The notes beneath the pieces are model-generated. The model was not told the origin of the DNA, made no database searches, and saw only the letters and a program-made list of their open reading frames with translations. A DNA stretch of 9,374 bases from Bacteroidota bacterium (GTDB taxonomy: Bacteria > Bacteroidota > Bacteroidia > Flavobacteriales > Weeksellaceae), in the NCBI GenBank assembly GCA_023399675.1, contig JAEWOM010000133.1:1-9374 (forward strand), in the 5' to 3' direction. Positions 1 to 6,871 of this stretch are shown here, in pieces; within the stretch, counting starts at the first letter, position 1; each line of letters starts with the position of its first letter. Position numbers and translations under genes: made by a program.

Positions 1-679
1 GTCTGTATCCAAGCAATACCAGAACCAGGGATTGTCGCTTCCGGACCTGATTAATGAAGGCAACCTCGGACTGATGAAAGCTGCCAAAAGGTACGACGAA
101 ACCAGAGGTTTTAAATTCATTTCCTACGCCGTATGGTGGATCAGGCAGAGTATTCTTCAGGCCCTTGCAGAACAGTCGAGGATTGTAAGGCTTCCTTTGA
201 ACAAAATTGGTTCCATCAATAAAATCAACAAAGCGTACGCCCACCTGGAGCAGGAAAACGAAAGGCCTCCTTCCCCGGAAGAACTGGCAGAAGTGCTGGA
301 TATGAGCGAAGAAGACATCAAGGAATCCATGAAAAACAGCGGCCGTCACCTTTCGATGGATGCCCCGCTGGTAGAAGGTGAAGATTCCAATTTATACGAT
401 GTGTTGCGTTCCGGCGAATCGCCAAGCCCAGATAAGGATCTGATGCTGGAATCCCTTCAGATTGAAATTGAAAGAGCACTGCAGACGCTGACCCAAAGAG
501 AAGCAGATCTGGTGAGGCTCTATTTCGGACTGAACGGAAAGCATCCGATGACCCTGGAAGAAATCGGTGAAACCTTCGATCTTACGCGTGAAAGAGTTCG
601 CCAGATCAAAGAAAAAGCAATCAATAGACTGAAGCACAATACTCGCAGCAAAATATTGAAATCCTATCTGGGTAAATAA
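1..679 (+). CDS. rpoD: RNA polymerase primary sigma factor (RpoD/SigA), 5' end missing
   Basis: This is the housekeeping sigma factor, which binds core RNA polymerase and directs it to promoters in the cytoplasm. The reading frame is open from the first full codon at position 2, and the 225 visible residues end at a TAA at 677-679. Region 2.2-2.3 is visible as [19 protein letters not shown] followed by [12 protein letters not shown], the aromatic-rich segment that melts promoter DNA, and region 2.4 follows (SRIVRLP). Region 3 contains the [18 protein letters not shown] helix-turn-helix. Region 4.2, the -35/-33 reading helix-turn-helix, is [18 protein letters not shown]. Flavobacterial primary sigma factors are about 287 residues and lack the long region 1.1 and non-conserved region of E. 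coli sigma70, so roughly 60 N-terminal residues (region 1.2 and start of 2.1) lie outside the window. The TTG at 32 is not the start, because conserved coding continues upstream of it. It is convergent with dnaN. Confidence 0.96.
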   Translation, partial: SVSKQYQNQGLSLPDLINEGNLGLMKAAKRYDETRGFKFISYAVWWIRQSILQALAEQSRIVRLPLNKIGSINKINKAYAHLEQENERPPSPEELAEVLDMSEEDIKESMKNSGRHLSMDAPLVEGEDSNLYDVLRSGESPSPDKDLMLESLQIEIERALQTLTQREADLVRLYFGLNGKHPMTLEEIGETFDLTRERVRQIKEKAINRLKHNTRSKILKSYLGK

Positions 680-684
680 TGAAC

Positions 685-699
685 AGCGGAACAACCGCT
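685..699 (+). other. small hairpin in rpoD 3' untranslated region
   Basis: AGCGG at 685-689 and CCGCT at 695-699 form a perfect 5-bp stem with an AACAA loop, starting six bases after the rpoD stop codon. No T-run follows, so it is not itself an intrinsic terminator. The same two arm sequences recur, in opposite order, in the terminator hairpin at 714-750. It may protect the mRNA 3' end or be chance. Confidence 0.35.
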
Positions 700-713
700 C
701 CGCATGTCATCAC

Positions 714-750
714 AAAAAAATTGCCGCTCTTTATGAAGCGGCATTTTTTT
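714..750. terminator. bidirectional intrinsic terminator between rpoD and dnaN
   Basis: The arms TGCCGCT (722-728) and AGCGGCA (737-743) form a perfect 7-bp stem around an 8-base loop. A run of seven A (714-720) precedes it and a run of seven T (744-750) follows, with a single unpaired T at 721. On the plus strand this reads as stem plus T-tract after rpoD; on the minus strand it reads the same way after dnaN, whose stop is 17 bases away. The convergent gene arrangement fits a shared terminator. Confidence 0.9.
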
Positions 751-767
751 ATTGGTGAAAACTGAAC

Positions 768-1895
768 TTACATCCCGATTACCGGCATAGAAAGCATCAG
801 CAGATTTTCCTCATCTTCCAGACCATCCACCGGTTCAATGATTCCGGGTCTGTTTGGCTGAGACATTTTCATGGTAATATCATCAGAACCTAACACAGAT
901 AACATTTCTGTAAGGAATCTTGAGCTGAAACCGATATTGATATCTTCGCCGTTGTAATCGCACGGAATCTGCATATCTGCCTTGTTCGCATATTCGGTAT
1001 CTTCCGCATGAAGGTGCAGAATATTTCCGGAAAGCTTGAAACGCACCTGGTTTGTCGATTTGTTTGACATTATCGATGCCCTGCGAATAGCATTCAACAG
1101 CAGATTACGGTTAATGGTGAGAATGTTCGGGTTCTCTTTAGGAATTACTGCAGCATAATTCGGATATTTTCCGTCGATGAGCCTGCAAATCCAAATGTTG
1201 TTTCCGAACGTGAATTTCGCCATATTCTCGTTGAACTCAATGGTGACTTCATCTGAAGTTGCAGCCAGGATATTTTTGAAAATACTCAAAGGTTTTTTCG
1301 GCATTATGAATTCCATCGGCTCGGAAATCAGGTCTTTTCTTTTATAAACCACGAGTCTGTGAGAGTCGGTTGAAACGAAATTGGTTTCGTCTTCAGTGAA
1401 CTGGAACAGTACGCCCGTCATCACCGGCCGAAGCGAATCGTTGCTGGTCGCAAATAAAGTATTGGTAAGTGCTTCAGACAGAACTCCGGAAGGAATTTTA
1501 ACGCTTTGTGACGCATCGAATTCCGGAAGTTCAGGATAGTCTTCCGCATTGTCCAGCGCTACAGCAAAATTGTCCTTTTCATCCAGAATTTCCAGAATAC
1601 TTCCGGTACCTTCCGCATTATCCTTTACGGAAAGCGTCAGCGGCTGCTCGCCATACGTTTTTACAAAATCCTGAAATATTTTCGCAGGAACTGCAAATTT
1701 TCCGGTATCATCGCTCTTCACCTCCAGAGCTGTAATCAGCGTGGTTTCACCATCGGAAGCGGTTAATTTCAAATTATTTTCTTCGAGTTCAAATAGATAA
1801 TTTTCCAGTATCGGACGGGATTGCGAACTTGAGATAACGCCGCTGACCGTTTGCAGGGCTTTTTGCAGATCACTACTTGAAACAATAAACTTCAT
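768..1895 (-). CDS. dnaN: DNA polymerase III beta subunit (sliding clamp)
   Basis: The product is the ring-shaped dimer that tethers the replicative polymerase to DNA and serves as a docking platform for repair proteins. At 375 residues it matches the family (366 in E. coli). The N-terminus MKFIVSSSDLQKALQTVSGV, the SRPILENYLFE segment (about residues 26-36), the conserved SNDSLRPVMTGVLF block at the start of the second domain, and the hydrophobic C-terminus ending LMLSMPVIGM (equivalent to the E. coli MPMRL tail) are all present, so the three repeated clamp domains (about 1-125, 126-245, 246-375) are complete. The start is fixed by the conserved MKF N-terminus. No Shine-Dalgarno is seen, as is normal in Bacteroidota. 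It is not next to dnaA, a common situation in this phylum. A TAnnTTTG box lies 19 bases upstream of the ATG, so it probably has its own promoter although the gene upstream (1969-2583) is on the same strand. Confidence 0.98.
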   Translation of the reverse strand: MKFIVSSSDLQKALQTVSGVISSSQSRPILENYLFELEENNLKLTASDGETTLITALEVKSDDTGKFAVPAKIFQDFVKTYGEQPLTLSVKDNAEGTGSILEILDEKDNFAVALDNAEDYPELPEFDASQSVKIPSGVLSEALTNTLFATSNDSLRPVMTGVLFQFTEDETNFVSTDSHRLVVYKRKDLISEPMEFIMPKKPLSIFKNILAATSDEVTIEFNENMAKFTFGNNIWICRLIDGKYPNYAAVIPKENPNILTINRNLLLNAIRRASIMSNKSTNQVRFKLSGNILHLHAEDTEYANKADMQIPCDYNGEDINIGFSSRFLTEMLSVLGSDDITMKMSQPNRPGIIEPVDGLEDEENLLMLSMPVIGM

Positions 1896-1914
1896 TTTAG
1901 ACTTATAATTTTTA

Positions 1915-1922
1915 CAAATATA
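1915..1922 (-). promoter_or_regulatory. putative dnaN promoter, -7 box
   Basis: Read on the minus strand this is TATATTTG, an exact match to the Bacteroidota sigma-A -7 consensus TAnnTTTG. It ends 19 bases before the dnaN ATG, giving an expected leader of about a dozen bases. No good TTG -33 element is found 17-23 bases further upstream, so the promoter would be weak at -33. Confidence 0.55.
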
Positions 1923-1968
1923 ATTAAATGATGCCGAAAAATGGCGCTATTTTATCAACAACGAGGCT

Positions 1969-2583
1969 TTATTGCGAGCGCAGGCTGGTCAGCAAGTTTA
2001 CACTACGGTACTGGTTCGTTTTGGGATCAAACAAATCCGCCTGAAAGTACGAAACCGTCACTCTCCTGTTCTGCAGTTTGAGATACTCAGCAGGAAGATC
2101 GAGGTCGGATTCCACTTTGGAAATCCAGTGCAGTTTTGTGAGCACGCGGTTGTCGCCGGACAGGTGAAACACAACAAAATCATCCTTCTCAATTTTTGAA
2201 ATCGTGCCGTTCAGCATTTTCGTGGTCGCCGCAGCAGGTTCATCTTCGCCTAAATAAGTATCGCTGATGAAAGTACTGAATACTTCGGGACAATCGTTGA
2301 GCATCAGCATCCCGAATACCTCCCCCATTTGCGTTAAGTCCTGTTCACTGGTAACGGCAGTCTCAATATCGATGTTATAATCCCGCTTCAATTCCCGGCG
2401 ATAAAGTTTAGATACCTGTAACATGCAGAGACCCAACTCAACCTCGAGTTTTTTCTGACTTTTACCCGCAGTTTTTATTTTCTGTGAACAACTGCACATT
2501 TCACGGGATATTTTATCTTTGTAATCCTGGGAAAAAAGAAGGCTGCCAACGACCAGAGCCAAAAAAGTAAATGTATATTTCAT
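1969..2583 (-). CDS. exported protein of unknown function with four cysteines
   Basis: I do not recognise a characterised family. The 204-residue product begins MKYTFTFLALVVGSLLFSQ, a typical signal peptide (charged residue, hydrophobic core, likely cleavage around FSQ/D at 18-20), so the mature protein is probably periplasmic or surface exposed. The mature N-terminal part (about 21-105) is rich in charged helices and holds all four cysteines: C30 and C32 (a CSC motif), C53 (LGLCML) and C98 (NDCPEVF); two disulfides are possible after export. The C-terminal part (about 124-200) looks beta-rich, starting NGTISKIEKDDFVVFHL and ending RRVTVSYFQADLF, and might be an OB-like fold; this is inference. 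Small secreted proteins with this cysteine layout are familiar in flavobacteria, but I know of no assigned function. The start at 2583 is chosen over upstream ATGs because it begins the signal peptide, sits 15 bases after a -7 box, and avoids overlapping dgkA. It lies upstream of dnaN with a 73-base gap. Confidence 0.85.
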   Translation of the reverse strand: MKYTFTFLALVVGSLLFSQDYKDKISREMCSCSQKIKTAGKSQKKLEVELGLCMLQVSKLYRRELKRDYNIDIETAVTSEQDLTQMGEVFGMLMLNDCPEVFSTFISDTYLGEDEPAAATTKMLNGTISKIEKDDFVVFHLSGDNRVLTKLHWISKVESDLDLPAEYLKLQNRRVTVSYFQADLFDPKTNQYRSVNLLTSLRSQ

Positions 2584-2598
2584 TGCTTTGTTTTGAAT

Positions 2599-2625
2599 CA
2601 AAAATAAATAATTTAAAGTTCTCAA
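2599..2625 (-). promoter_or_regulatory. putative promoter of the exported-protein gene
   Basis: On the minus strand the region reads TTG (2625-2623), 16 bases, then TATTTTTG (2606-2599), an exact TAnnTTTG -7 box. The 16-base spacing is just short of the usual 17-23 in flavobacteria. The box ends 15 bases before the ATG at 2583, and this short leader supports that start codon. Confidence 0.55.
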
Positions 2626-2664
2626 TCCCGGAAAATTATTAATAACCGTAAGTCTCTTCATTTC

Positions 2665-3027
2665 ATGCGAAAACCGCCCGTAAACAAGAGTTTCCTGAAT
2701 GCGTTTCAAGGCCTTTTCGTCATGATTCGGACCGAAAGAAATTTCCAGATAGAACTTTTCGCACTGATTATCAATCTTTTTCTGATCGGTTTTCTTCAAT
2801 TGAATGCTACGGATACTGCCATCATCCTGATCTGCTGCTTTACCGTGCTCAGCGCGGAAATTTTGAACACCGCGATTGAAAAAATATGCGATATCGTGCA
2901 GCCCGAATTCGATGAACGGGTTAAATTCATTAAAGATGCATCAGCTGGTGCGGTGCTGCTTCTCTCCATTCTCGCCGTACTCGCCGGGCTGCTCATTTAT
3001 CCTGCTTATCTCAAAGATTTCTTTTAG
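2665..3027 (+). CDS. dgkA: diacylglycerol/undecaprenol kinase family membrane protein (DgkA)
   Basis: This small integral membrane kinase phosphorylates a lipid alcohol with ATP. Enterobacterial members act on diacylglycerol and Gram-positive members on undecaprenol; which substrate applies in Bacteroidota cannot be read from the sequence. The 120-residue length fits the family. Hydrophobic segments lie at about 30-47, 50-67 and 94-115, with an amphipathic N-terminus. Residues aligned with the E. coli active site are visible at a constant offset of four: E65, N68 and E72 in AEILNTAIE (E. coli E69, N72, E76) and K90-D91 in FIKDASAGA (E. coli K94-D95). RTERNFQIEL at 22-31 matches the conserved N-terminal motif. 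It is divergent from the exported-protein gene (81-base gap) and convergent with purL, whose stop codon is only 22 bases away. A poor -7-like TAATTTAA at 2609-2616, 18 bases after a TTTG, is the only promoter candidate I see. Confidence 0.93.
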   Translation: MRKPPVNKSFLNAFQGLFVMIRTERNFQIELFALIINLFLIGFLQLNATDTAIILICCFTVLSAEILNTAIEKICDIVQPEFDERVKFIKDASAGAVLLLSILAVLAGLLIYPAYLKDFF

Positions 3028-3049
3028 CTAATCGTTGGTCTTCTGAAAG

Positions 3050-6000
3050 TCAGTCCTTGAAATAAGCCACTCCATTTCTAAAAATATTGTGATAATTCGC
3101 GTCGGGAATATTCCGGAACAAACCTTCCGCAAATCTTTCAGGATGCCCCATTCTTCCGAAAATCTTACCGCAGCGGCTCGTTATTCCTTCAATTCCGAAA
3201 AAAGAATTATTGGGATTAAACGGCATACCGTGCGCGATATTACCGGCCGGATTTACATATTGCGTTGCAATCTGCCCGTTTTCAAAAAGTTCGGATATCA
3301 GGGATTCTGAAGCAATAAAACGTCCTTCGCCGTGAGAAATCGGAATAGTAAATTTCTGTCCTTTCATCCCGTTAAGCCATGGTGATGCATCATTGGTAAC
3401 CTTCACCTCAACCATTTGTGAAATATGACGGCCGATGGCATTGTGCGCAAGCGTTGCAGAATTTTCATCGAGATCGCGGATTTCACCATAAGGCAGCAAT
3501 CCCGATTTCACCAGCGCCTGAAAACCGTTGCAGATTCCGAGAATCATACCGTCTCGCGCCAATAAATTGTGAACGGCTTCTTTCATTTTCTCATTTTTGA
3601 GCACATTCACAATGAATTTTGCAGAACCGTCGGGTTCATCACCTGCTGAAAACCCGCCTGAAAAAACGAGAATTTGTGATTTTTCGATTTCAGAAACCCA
3701 GGCATCGATGCTTTCATTGAGCAATTGGTTGTTCAGATTTATCAGTGGTAAACTGGAAACAGCCGCACCTTCCTTTCGGAAAGCGTTCTGTGTTTCATAT
3801 TCGCAGTTGGTACCCGGAAAAACGGGCGCGAATACATGCGGCTGCGCAATTTTGTGGCTTTTGATAATGATTGACTGCTGTTTTTTGGCATTCAAATCAG
3901 GGTTCAGTTCAAAAACAACCCTGTCTTTTTCCATAGTCGGGAACAGTTCTTCAAAAGTGGATTTCCAGCTTTTTTTGAGATCTTCAACCGCCAGCTTATT
4001 TCCGTTGATGACGAGCACAGGTTCTTCTGTAACCGTTCCGATTTTTTCCAAAGCAGGAAAATCGAGAATTTCAGCAGATTCGAGCACGAAATCGCCGGTT
4101 CTTTTATCAAGCAACGAATTTTCTTCAGCTGTAATCTCGGCTCCAAGTCCATTGCCGAAACTCATTTTAGCCAGTGCAACTGCCAAGCCACCTTCTTTAA
4201 CCGTTTTTGCGGAAACAATTGTATTATTACGAATTCCGGCATGAATAACGTCAAAAACCTGCTTCAAATTATGGTAATCCGGCATGCCGTTCTCCTGAGG
4301 CTGGTGACGGAACAAATAGAGATGATTTCCCGCTTTCTTGAATTCCGGAGAAATAATATCGTTCTTTTTCCCGTGTGCACATGCAAAAGAAATCAGTGTT
4401 GGCGGCACATGAATATCCTGAAAACTCCCGCTCATACTGTCTTTCCCTCCGATAGCAGCAAGTTCCAGATTTATCTGTGCGTCATAGGCTCCAAGCAGTG
4501 ATGCCAGCGGTTTGCCCCATTTTTCAGGCTTCGTTCCAAGTTTTTCAAAGTATTCCTGAAAACTCAATCGGATATTACGGTAATCGCCACCCATCGCAAC
4601 GATTTTCGAGACACTTTCCACCACGGCATTTGCGGCTCCGATCAATGAATTTTCCGACGAAAGATCGGCATCAAAACCCCAACTTGCCAGCGAAACGGTT
4701 TCGACATCTTGCGCATCGAGAACAGGCAGCGTCTGCACACTCCCTTCCATGAGACTTTCCTGGTATTTGCCGCCATACGGCATTGCAACCGTCGTTCCGC
4801 CGACTGATGCATCAAACATTTCTACAAGACCTTTCTGCGAAGCGATATTCTTCTCCTTCAATAAGTTGTGGAGTCGCTCTTTACTGAACTGAACCTGCTC
4901 TGTTTGAGGTTGCCTTAGGTGATCAACGCGCACCGTTTGTGCTTTGCTGCAGCCATTGGTATTCAGGAAACTGCGGCTCAGATCAACGATCTTATTCCCT
5001 TTCCAGAACATTTCCATGCGTCCGCTGTCTGTAACTTCAGCAATCTGGAATGCATAAATATTTTCTTCTTCGCAAAACTGAATAAATTTCTCTTTATCCT
5101 GTGCGGCAATAACTACAGCCATTCTTTCCTGTGATTCGGAAATCGCGAGTTCGGTACCGTTCAGACCTTCATATTTCAAAGGCATTTCATCGAGCTGAAT
5201 GGTGATACTGTCAGCAATTTCGCCAATCGCCACAGAAACACCACCTGCACCGAAATCGTTCGACTTTTTGATGAGTCTGGTTACTTCAGGATTTCTGAAA
5301 AGCCGTTGAATTTTACGCTCTTCCACTGCATTTCCCTTTTGAACTTCAGTTGAAAGCGTGTGGATGGAACTTTCGTCCTGTTCTTTAGAACTTCCCGTTG
5401 CACCGCCTACACCATCGCGCCCGGTTGCACCGCCAAGAACAATCACCACATCGCCGCTTTCAGGTTTTTCGCGCTTCACCCAGTCTTTCGGAACTGCGCC
5501 AACCACAAAACCGACTTCCATTCTTTTTGCTTTATACCCTTCATGATAAATTTCGGAAACCATTGTCGTAGCCAGACCAATCTGATTTCCATACGAAGAA
5601 TAGCCGTTTGCTGCCTGCTTTGTAATGGTTCTTTGCGGAAGTTTTCCCGGTAACGTTTCCGAAATCGGCTCGAAAACATCTGCGGCACCTGAAAGACGCA
5701 TAGCCTGATACACAAAAGCCCTGCCCGAAAGCGGATCACGAATCGCACCGCCCAAACAGGTGGATGCACCGCCAAACGGTTCTATTTCAGTCGGGTGATT
5801 GTGTGTTTCATTTTTGAAAAGCAAATACCACGGTTCCTTTTTACCGTCGTATTCTGCTTCAATTTCCACTGTGCACGCATTGATTTCATCAGAGATCACG
5901 AGATTATCGAGTTTTCCCGTGCGGTAAAGATATTTCGCCGCAATAGTTCCCAAATCCATCAGTGAAACTGCCTTTTCCTGTCTGTTCAGAAAGTTTCTTT

Positions 6001-6742
6001 TCTCCTGATAATCATCAAAAATTTTACGGAGCGTGTCTGAATACGGCCCTTCAAAAGATATGTCCGTCAGTGCTGTTTCAAAAGTGGTGTGCCGACAGTG
6101 ATCACTCCAGTAAGTATCGAGAACCTTGAGCTCAGTTTCAGTAGGATTTCTTTTTTCGGATTTAAAATAATCCTGAATATAGGCGAGATCGTCGATTCCG
6201 AGTGCAAATCCGTGGCTGTGATAAAATTCTTCGAGCTCGCTTTCTGACAGTTCTGTAAATCTCTCATGAATTTTCACCGGATCCGGCGTTTCTTCTGCAG
6301 GCATTTCAAGGATATCGAGGTTTTTCTCCCGACTTTCAACTTTATTGATCAGTAAATCCTTAATTTTTTCAAGATTTACTTCATCAACACCTTTCATTTC
6401 GATCAGTTTTCCAGTACGCACCTTCGCCTCATCATTCTGTGTAAGCAATGCGATACACTGCTGTGCTGAGTCGGCGCGCTGATCATATTGACCCGGCAAA
6501 AACTCCAGTGCAAAAAATGAATGTGAAGCCGGGTTTTCATCATGTCTGATGTCCACAACCGGATCGACGAAAGTACTGTTCACCACTTTTGCAAAACCTG
6601 CTTCGGGAAGACCGAAAACATCGTAAATATTGTAAACTTTTACTTCCTGAATTTCTGGAGCGATATTTTTTATTTCATCAAAAACTTTAGGACTTTCCAC
6701 ATCGAAAATTCCCTTCTTTTCTACGAAAATTCTTTTGTTCAT
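3050..6742 (-). CDS. purL: phosphoribosylformylglycinamidine synthase (FGAM synthetase), single-chain type
   Basis: PurL catalyses step 4 of de novo purine synthesis: FGAR + glutamine + ATP to FGAM. The 1230-residue chain is the large fused form (1295 in E. coli), joining what Gram-positives split into PurS, PurL and PurQ. In order: an N-terminal PurS-like domain (about 1-150); a linker; the first ATP-grasp-unrelated AIRS-type half with YWSDHCRH (H218) and THNHPT (H314, H316), YEGLNGTELAISESQERM; the second half with GGKDSMSG; and a C-terminal glutaminase (about 970-1230) with nucleophile C1071 in GICNGFQ and partner residues H1200 and E1202 in GHPERF, equivalent to C1135, H1260 and E1262 of the Salmonella enzyme. 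All key residues are present, so it should be active. The start MNKRIFVEKK at 6742 is preferred to the in-frame ATG at 6790, whose 16 extra residues are not family-like. No clean TAnnTTTG box is found upstream. purB lies upstream on the same strand but behind a terminator. Confidence 0.97.
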   Translation of the reverse strand: MNKRIFVEKKGIFDVESPKVFDEIKNIAPEIQEVKVYNIYDVFGLPEAGFAKVVNSTFVDPVVDIRHDENPASHSFFALEFLPGQYDQRADSAQQCIALLTQNDEAKVRTGKLIEMKGVDEVNLEKIKDLLINKVESREKNLDILEMPAEETPDPVKIHERFTELSESELEEFYHSHGFALGIDDLAYIQDYFKSEKRNPTETELKVLDTYWSDHCRHTTFETALTDISFEGPYSDTLRKIFDDYQEKRNFLNRQEKAVSLMDLGTIAAKYLYRTGKLDNLVISDEINACTVEIEAEYDGKKEPWYLLFKNETHNHPTEIEPFGGASTCLGGAIRDPLSGRAFVYQAMRLSGAADVFEPISETLPGKLPQRTITKQAANGYSSYGNQIGLATTMVSEIYHEGYKAKRMEVGFVVGAVPKDWVKREKPESGDVVIVLGGATGRDGVGGATGSSKEQDESSIHTLSTEVQKGNAVEERKIQRLFRNPEVTRLIKKSNDFGAGGVSVAIGEIADSITIQLDEMPLKYEGLNGTELAISESQERMAVVIAAQDKEKFIQFCEEENIYAFQIAEVTDSGRMEMFWKGNKIVDLSRSFLNTNGCSKAQTVRVDHLRQPQTEQVQFSKERLHNLLKEKNIASQKGLVEMFDASVGGTTVAMPYGGKYQESLMEGSVQTLPVLDAQDVETVSLASWGFDADLSSENSLIGAANAVVESVSKIVAMGGDYRNIRLSFQEYFEKLGTKPEKWGKPLASLLGAYDAQINLELAAIGGKDSMSGSFQDIHVPPTLISFACAHGKKNDIISPEFKKAGNHLYLFRHQPQENGMPDYHNLKQVFDVIHAGIRNNTIVSAKTVKEGGLAVALAKMSFGNGLGAEITAEENSLLDKRTGDFVLESAEILDFPALEKIGTVTEEPVLVINGNKLAVEDLKKSWKSTFEELFPTMEKDRVVFELNPDLNAKKQQSIIIKSHKIAQPHVFAPVFPGTNCEYETQNAFRKEGAAVSSLPLINLNNQLLNESIDAWVSEIEKSQILVFSGGFSAGDEPDGSAKFIVNVLKNEKMKEAVHNLLARDGMILGICNGFQALVKSGLLPYGEIRDLDENSATLAHNAIGRHISQMVEVKVTNDASPWLNGMKGQKFTIPISHGEGRFIASESLISELFENGQIATQYVNPAGNIAHGMPFNPNNSFFGIEGITSRCGKIFGRMGHPERFAEGLFRNIPDANYHNIFRNGVAYFKD

Positions 6743-6832
6743 TGTAGTAGATTTGAGAATGAGATTCAATATTTGAGATCGCACAGCCATGCAAAATCAA
6801 ATTCGAATATCAAACTTCCATTTCAAATTATT
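6743..6832 (-). promoter_or_regulatory. purL upstream region with an 8-bp direct repeat
   Basis: This AT-rich stretch between the purB terminator and the purL ATG should hold the purL promoter. No exact TAnnTTTG is present; the nearest is TGATTTTG (minus strand, 6799-6792). The octamer ATTTGAGA (plus-strand reading) occurs at 6751-6758 and again at 6771-6778, exactly 20 bases apart, close to two helical turns, which is a spacing seen with tandem regulator sites. The function is unproven and the motif is AT-rich enough to arise by chance. Confidence 0.3.
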
Positions 6833-6859
6833 AAAAAATGCAGACAAAAGCGCCTGCAT
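6833..6859 (-). terminator. intrinsic terminator downstream of purB
   Basis: On the minus strand ATGCAGGCG, the tetraloop CTTT, then TGTCTGCAT form a 9-bp stem (seven Watson-Crick pairs and two G-U pairs; 6859-6838), followed at once by TTTTT (6837-6833). It begins 12 bases after the purB stop codon. It should largely separate purB transcription from purL. Confidence 0.85.
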
Positions 6860-6871
6860 CTGAATGTTTGT

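Noticed and set aside
392..694. 100-codon minus-strand open frame opposite rpoD
   Set aside because: It is antisense to sigma regions 3-4 and overlaps the rpoD stop; there is no sign of a real protein.
1931..1948. Weak hairpin (TGCC ... GGCG) between the exported-protein gene and dnaN
   Set aside because: There are only about four pairs, one of them a wobble, and no T-tract follows on the minus strand, so it is not a credible terminator.
2584..2799. 72-residue N-terminal extension of the exported-protein gene
   Set aside because: It would overlap the divergent dgkA start, bury the signal peptide inside the protein and read through the gene's own likely promoter.
3028..3049. Possible terminator between convergent dgkA and purL
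   Set aside because: The 22-base gap has no stem and T-tract on either strand; I see no intrinsic terminator.
3597..4244. 215-codon plus-strand open frame inside purL
   Set aside because: It is antisense to the conserved glutaminase and AIRS regions of purL, is serine-rich in the manner of antisense translations, and shows no family motif.
6743..6790. 16-residue N-terminal extension of purL (MAVRSQ...)
   Set aside because: The residues are unlike PurL N-termini, and MNKRIFVEKK at 6742 is the natural start.
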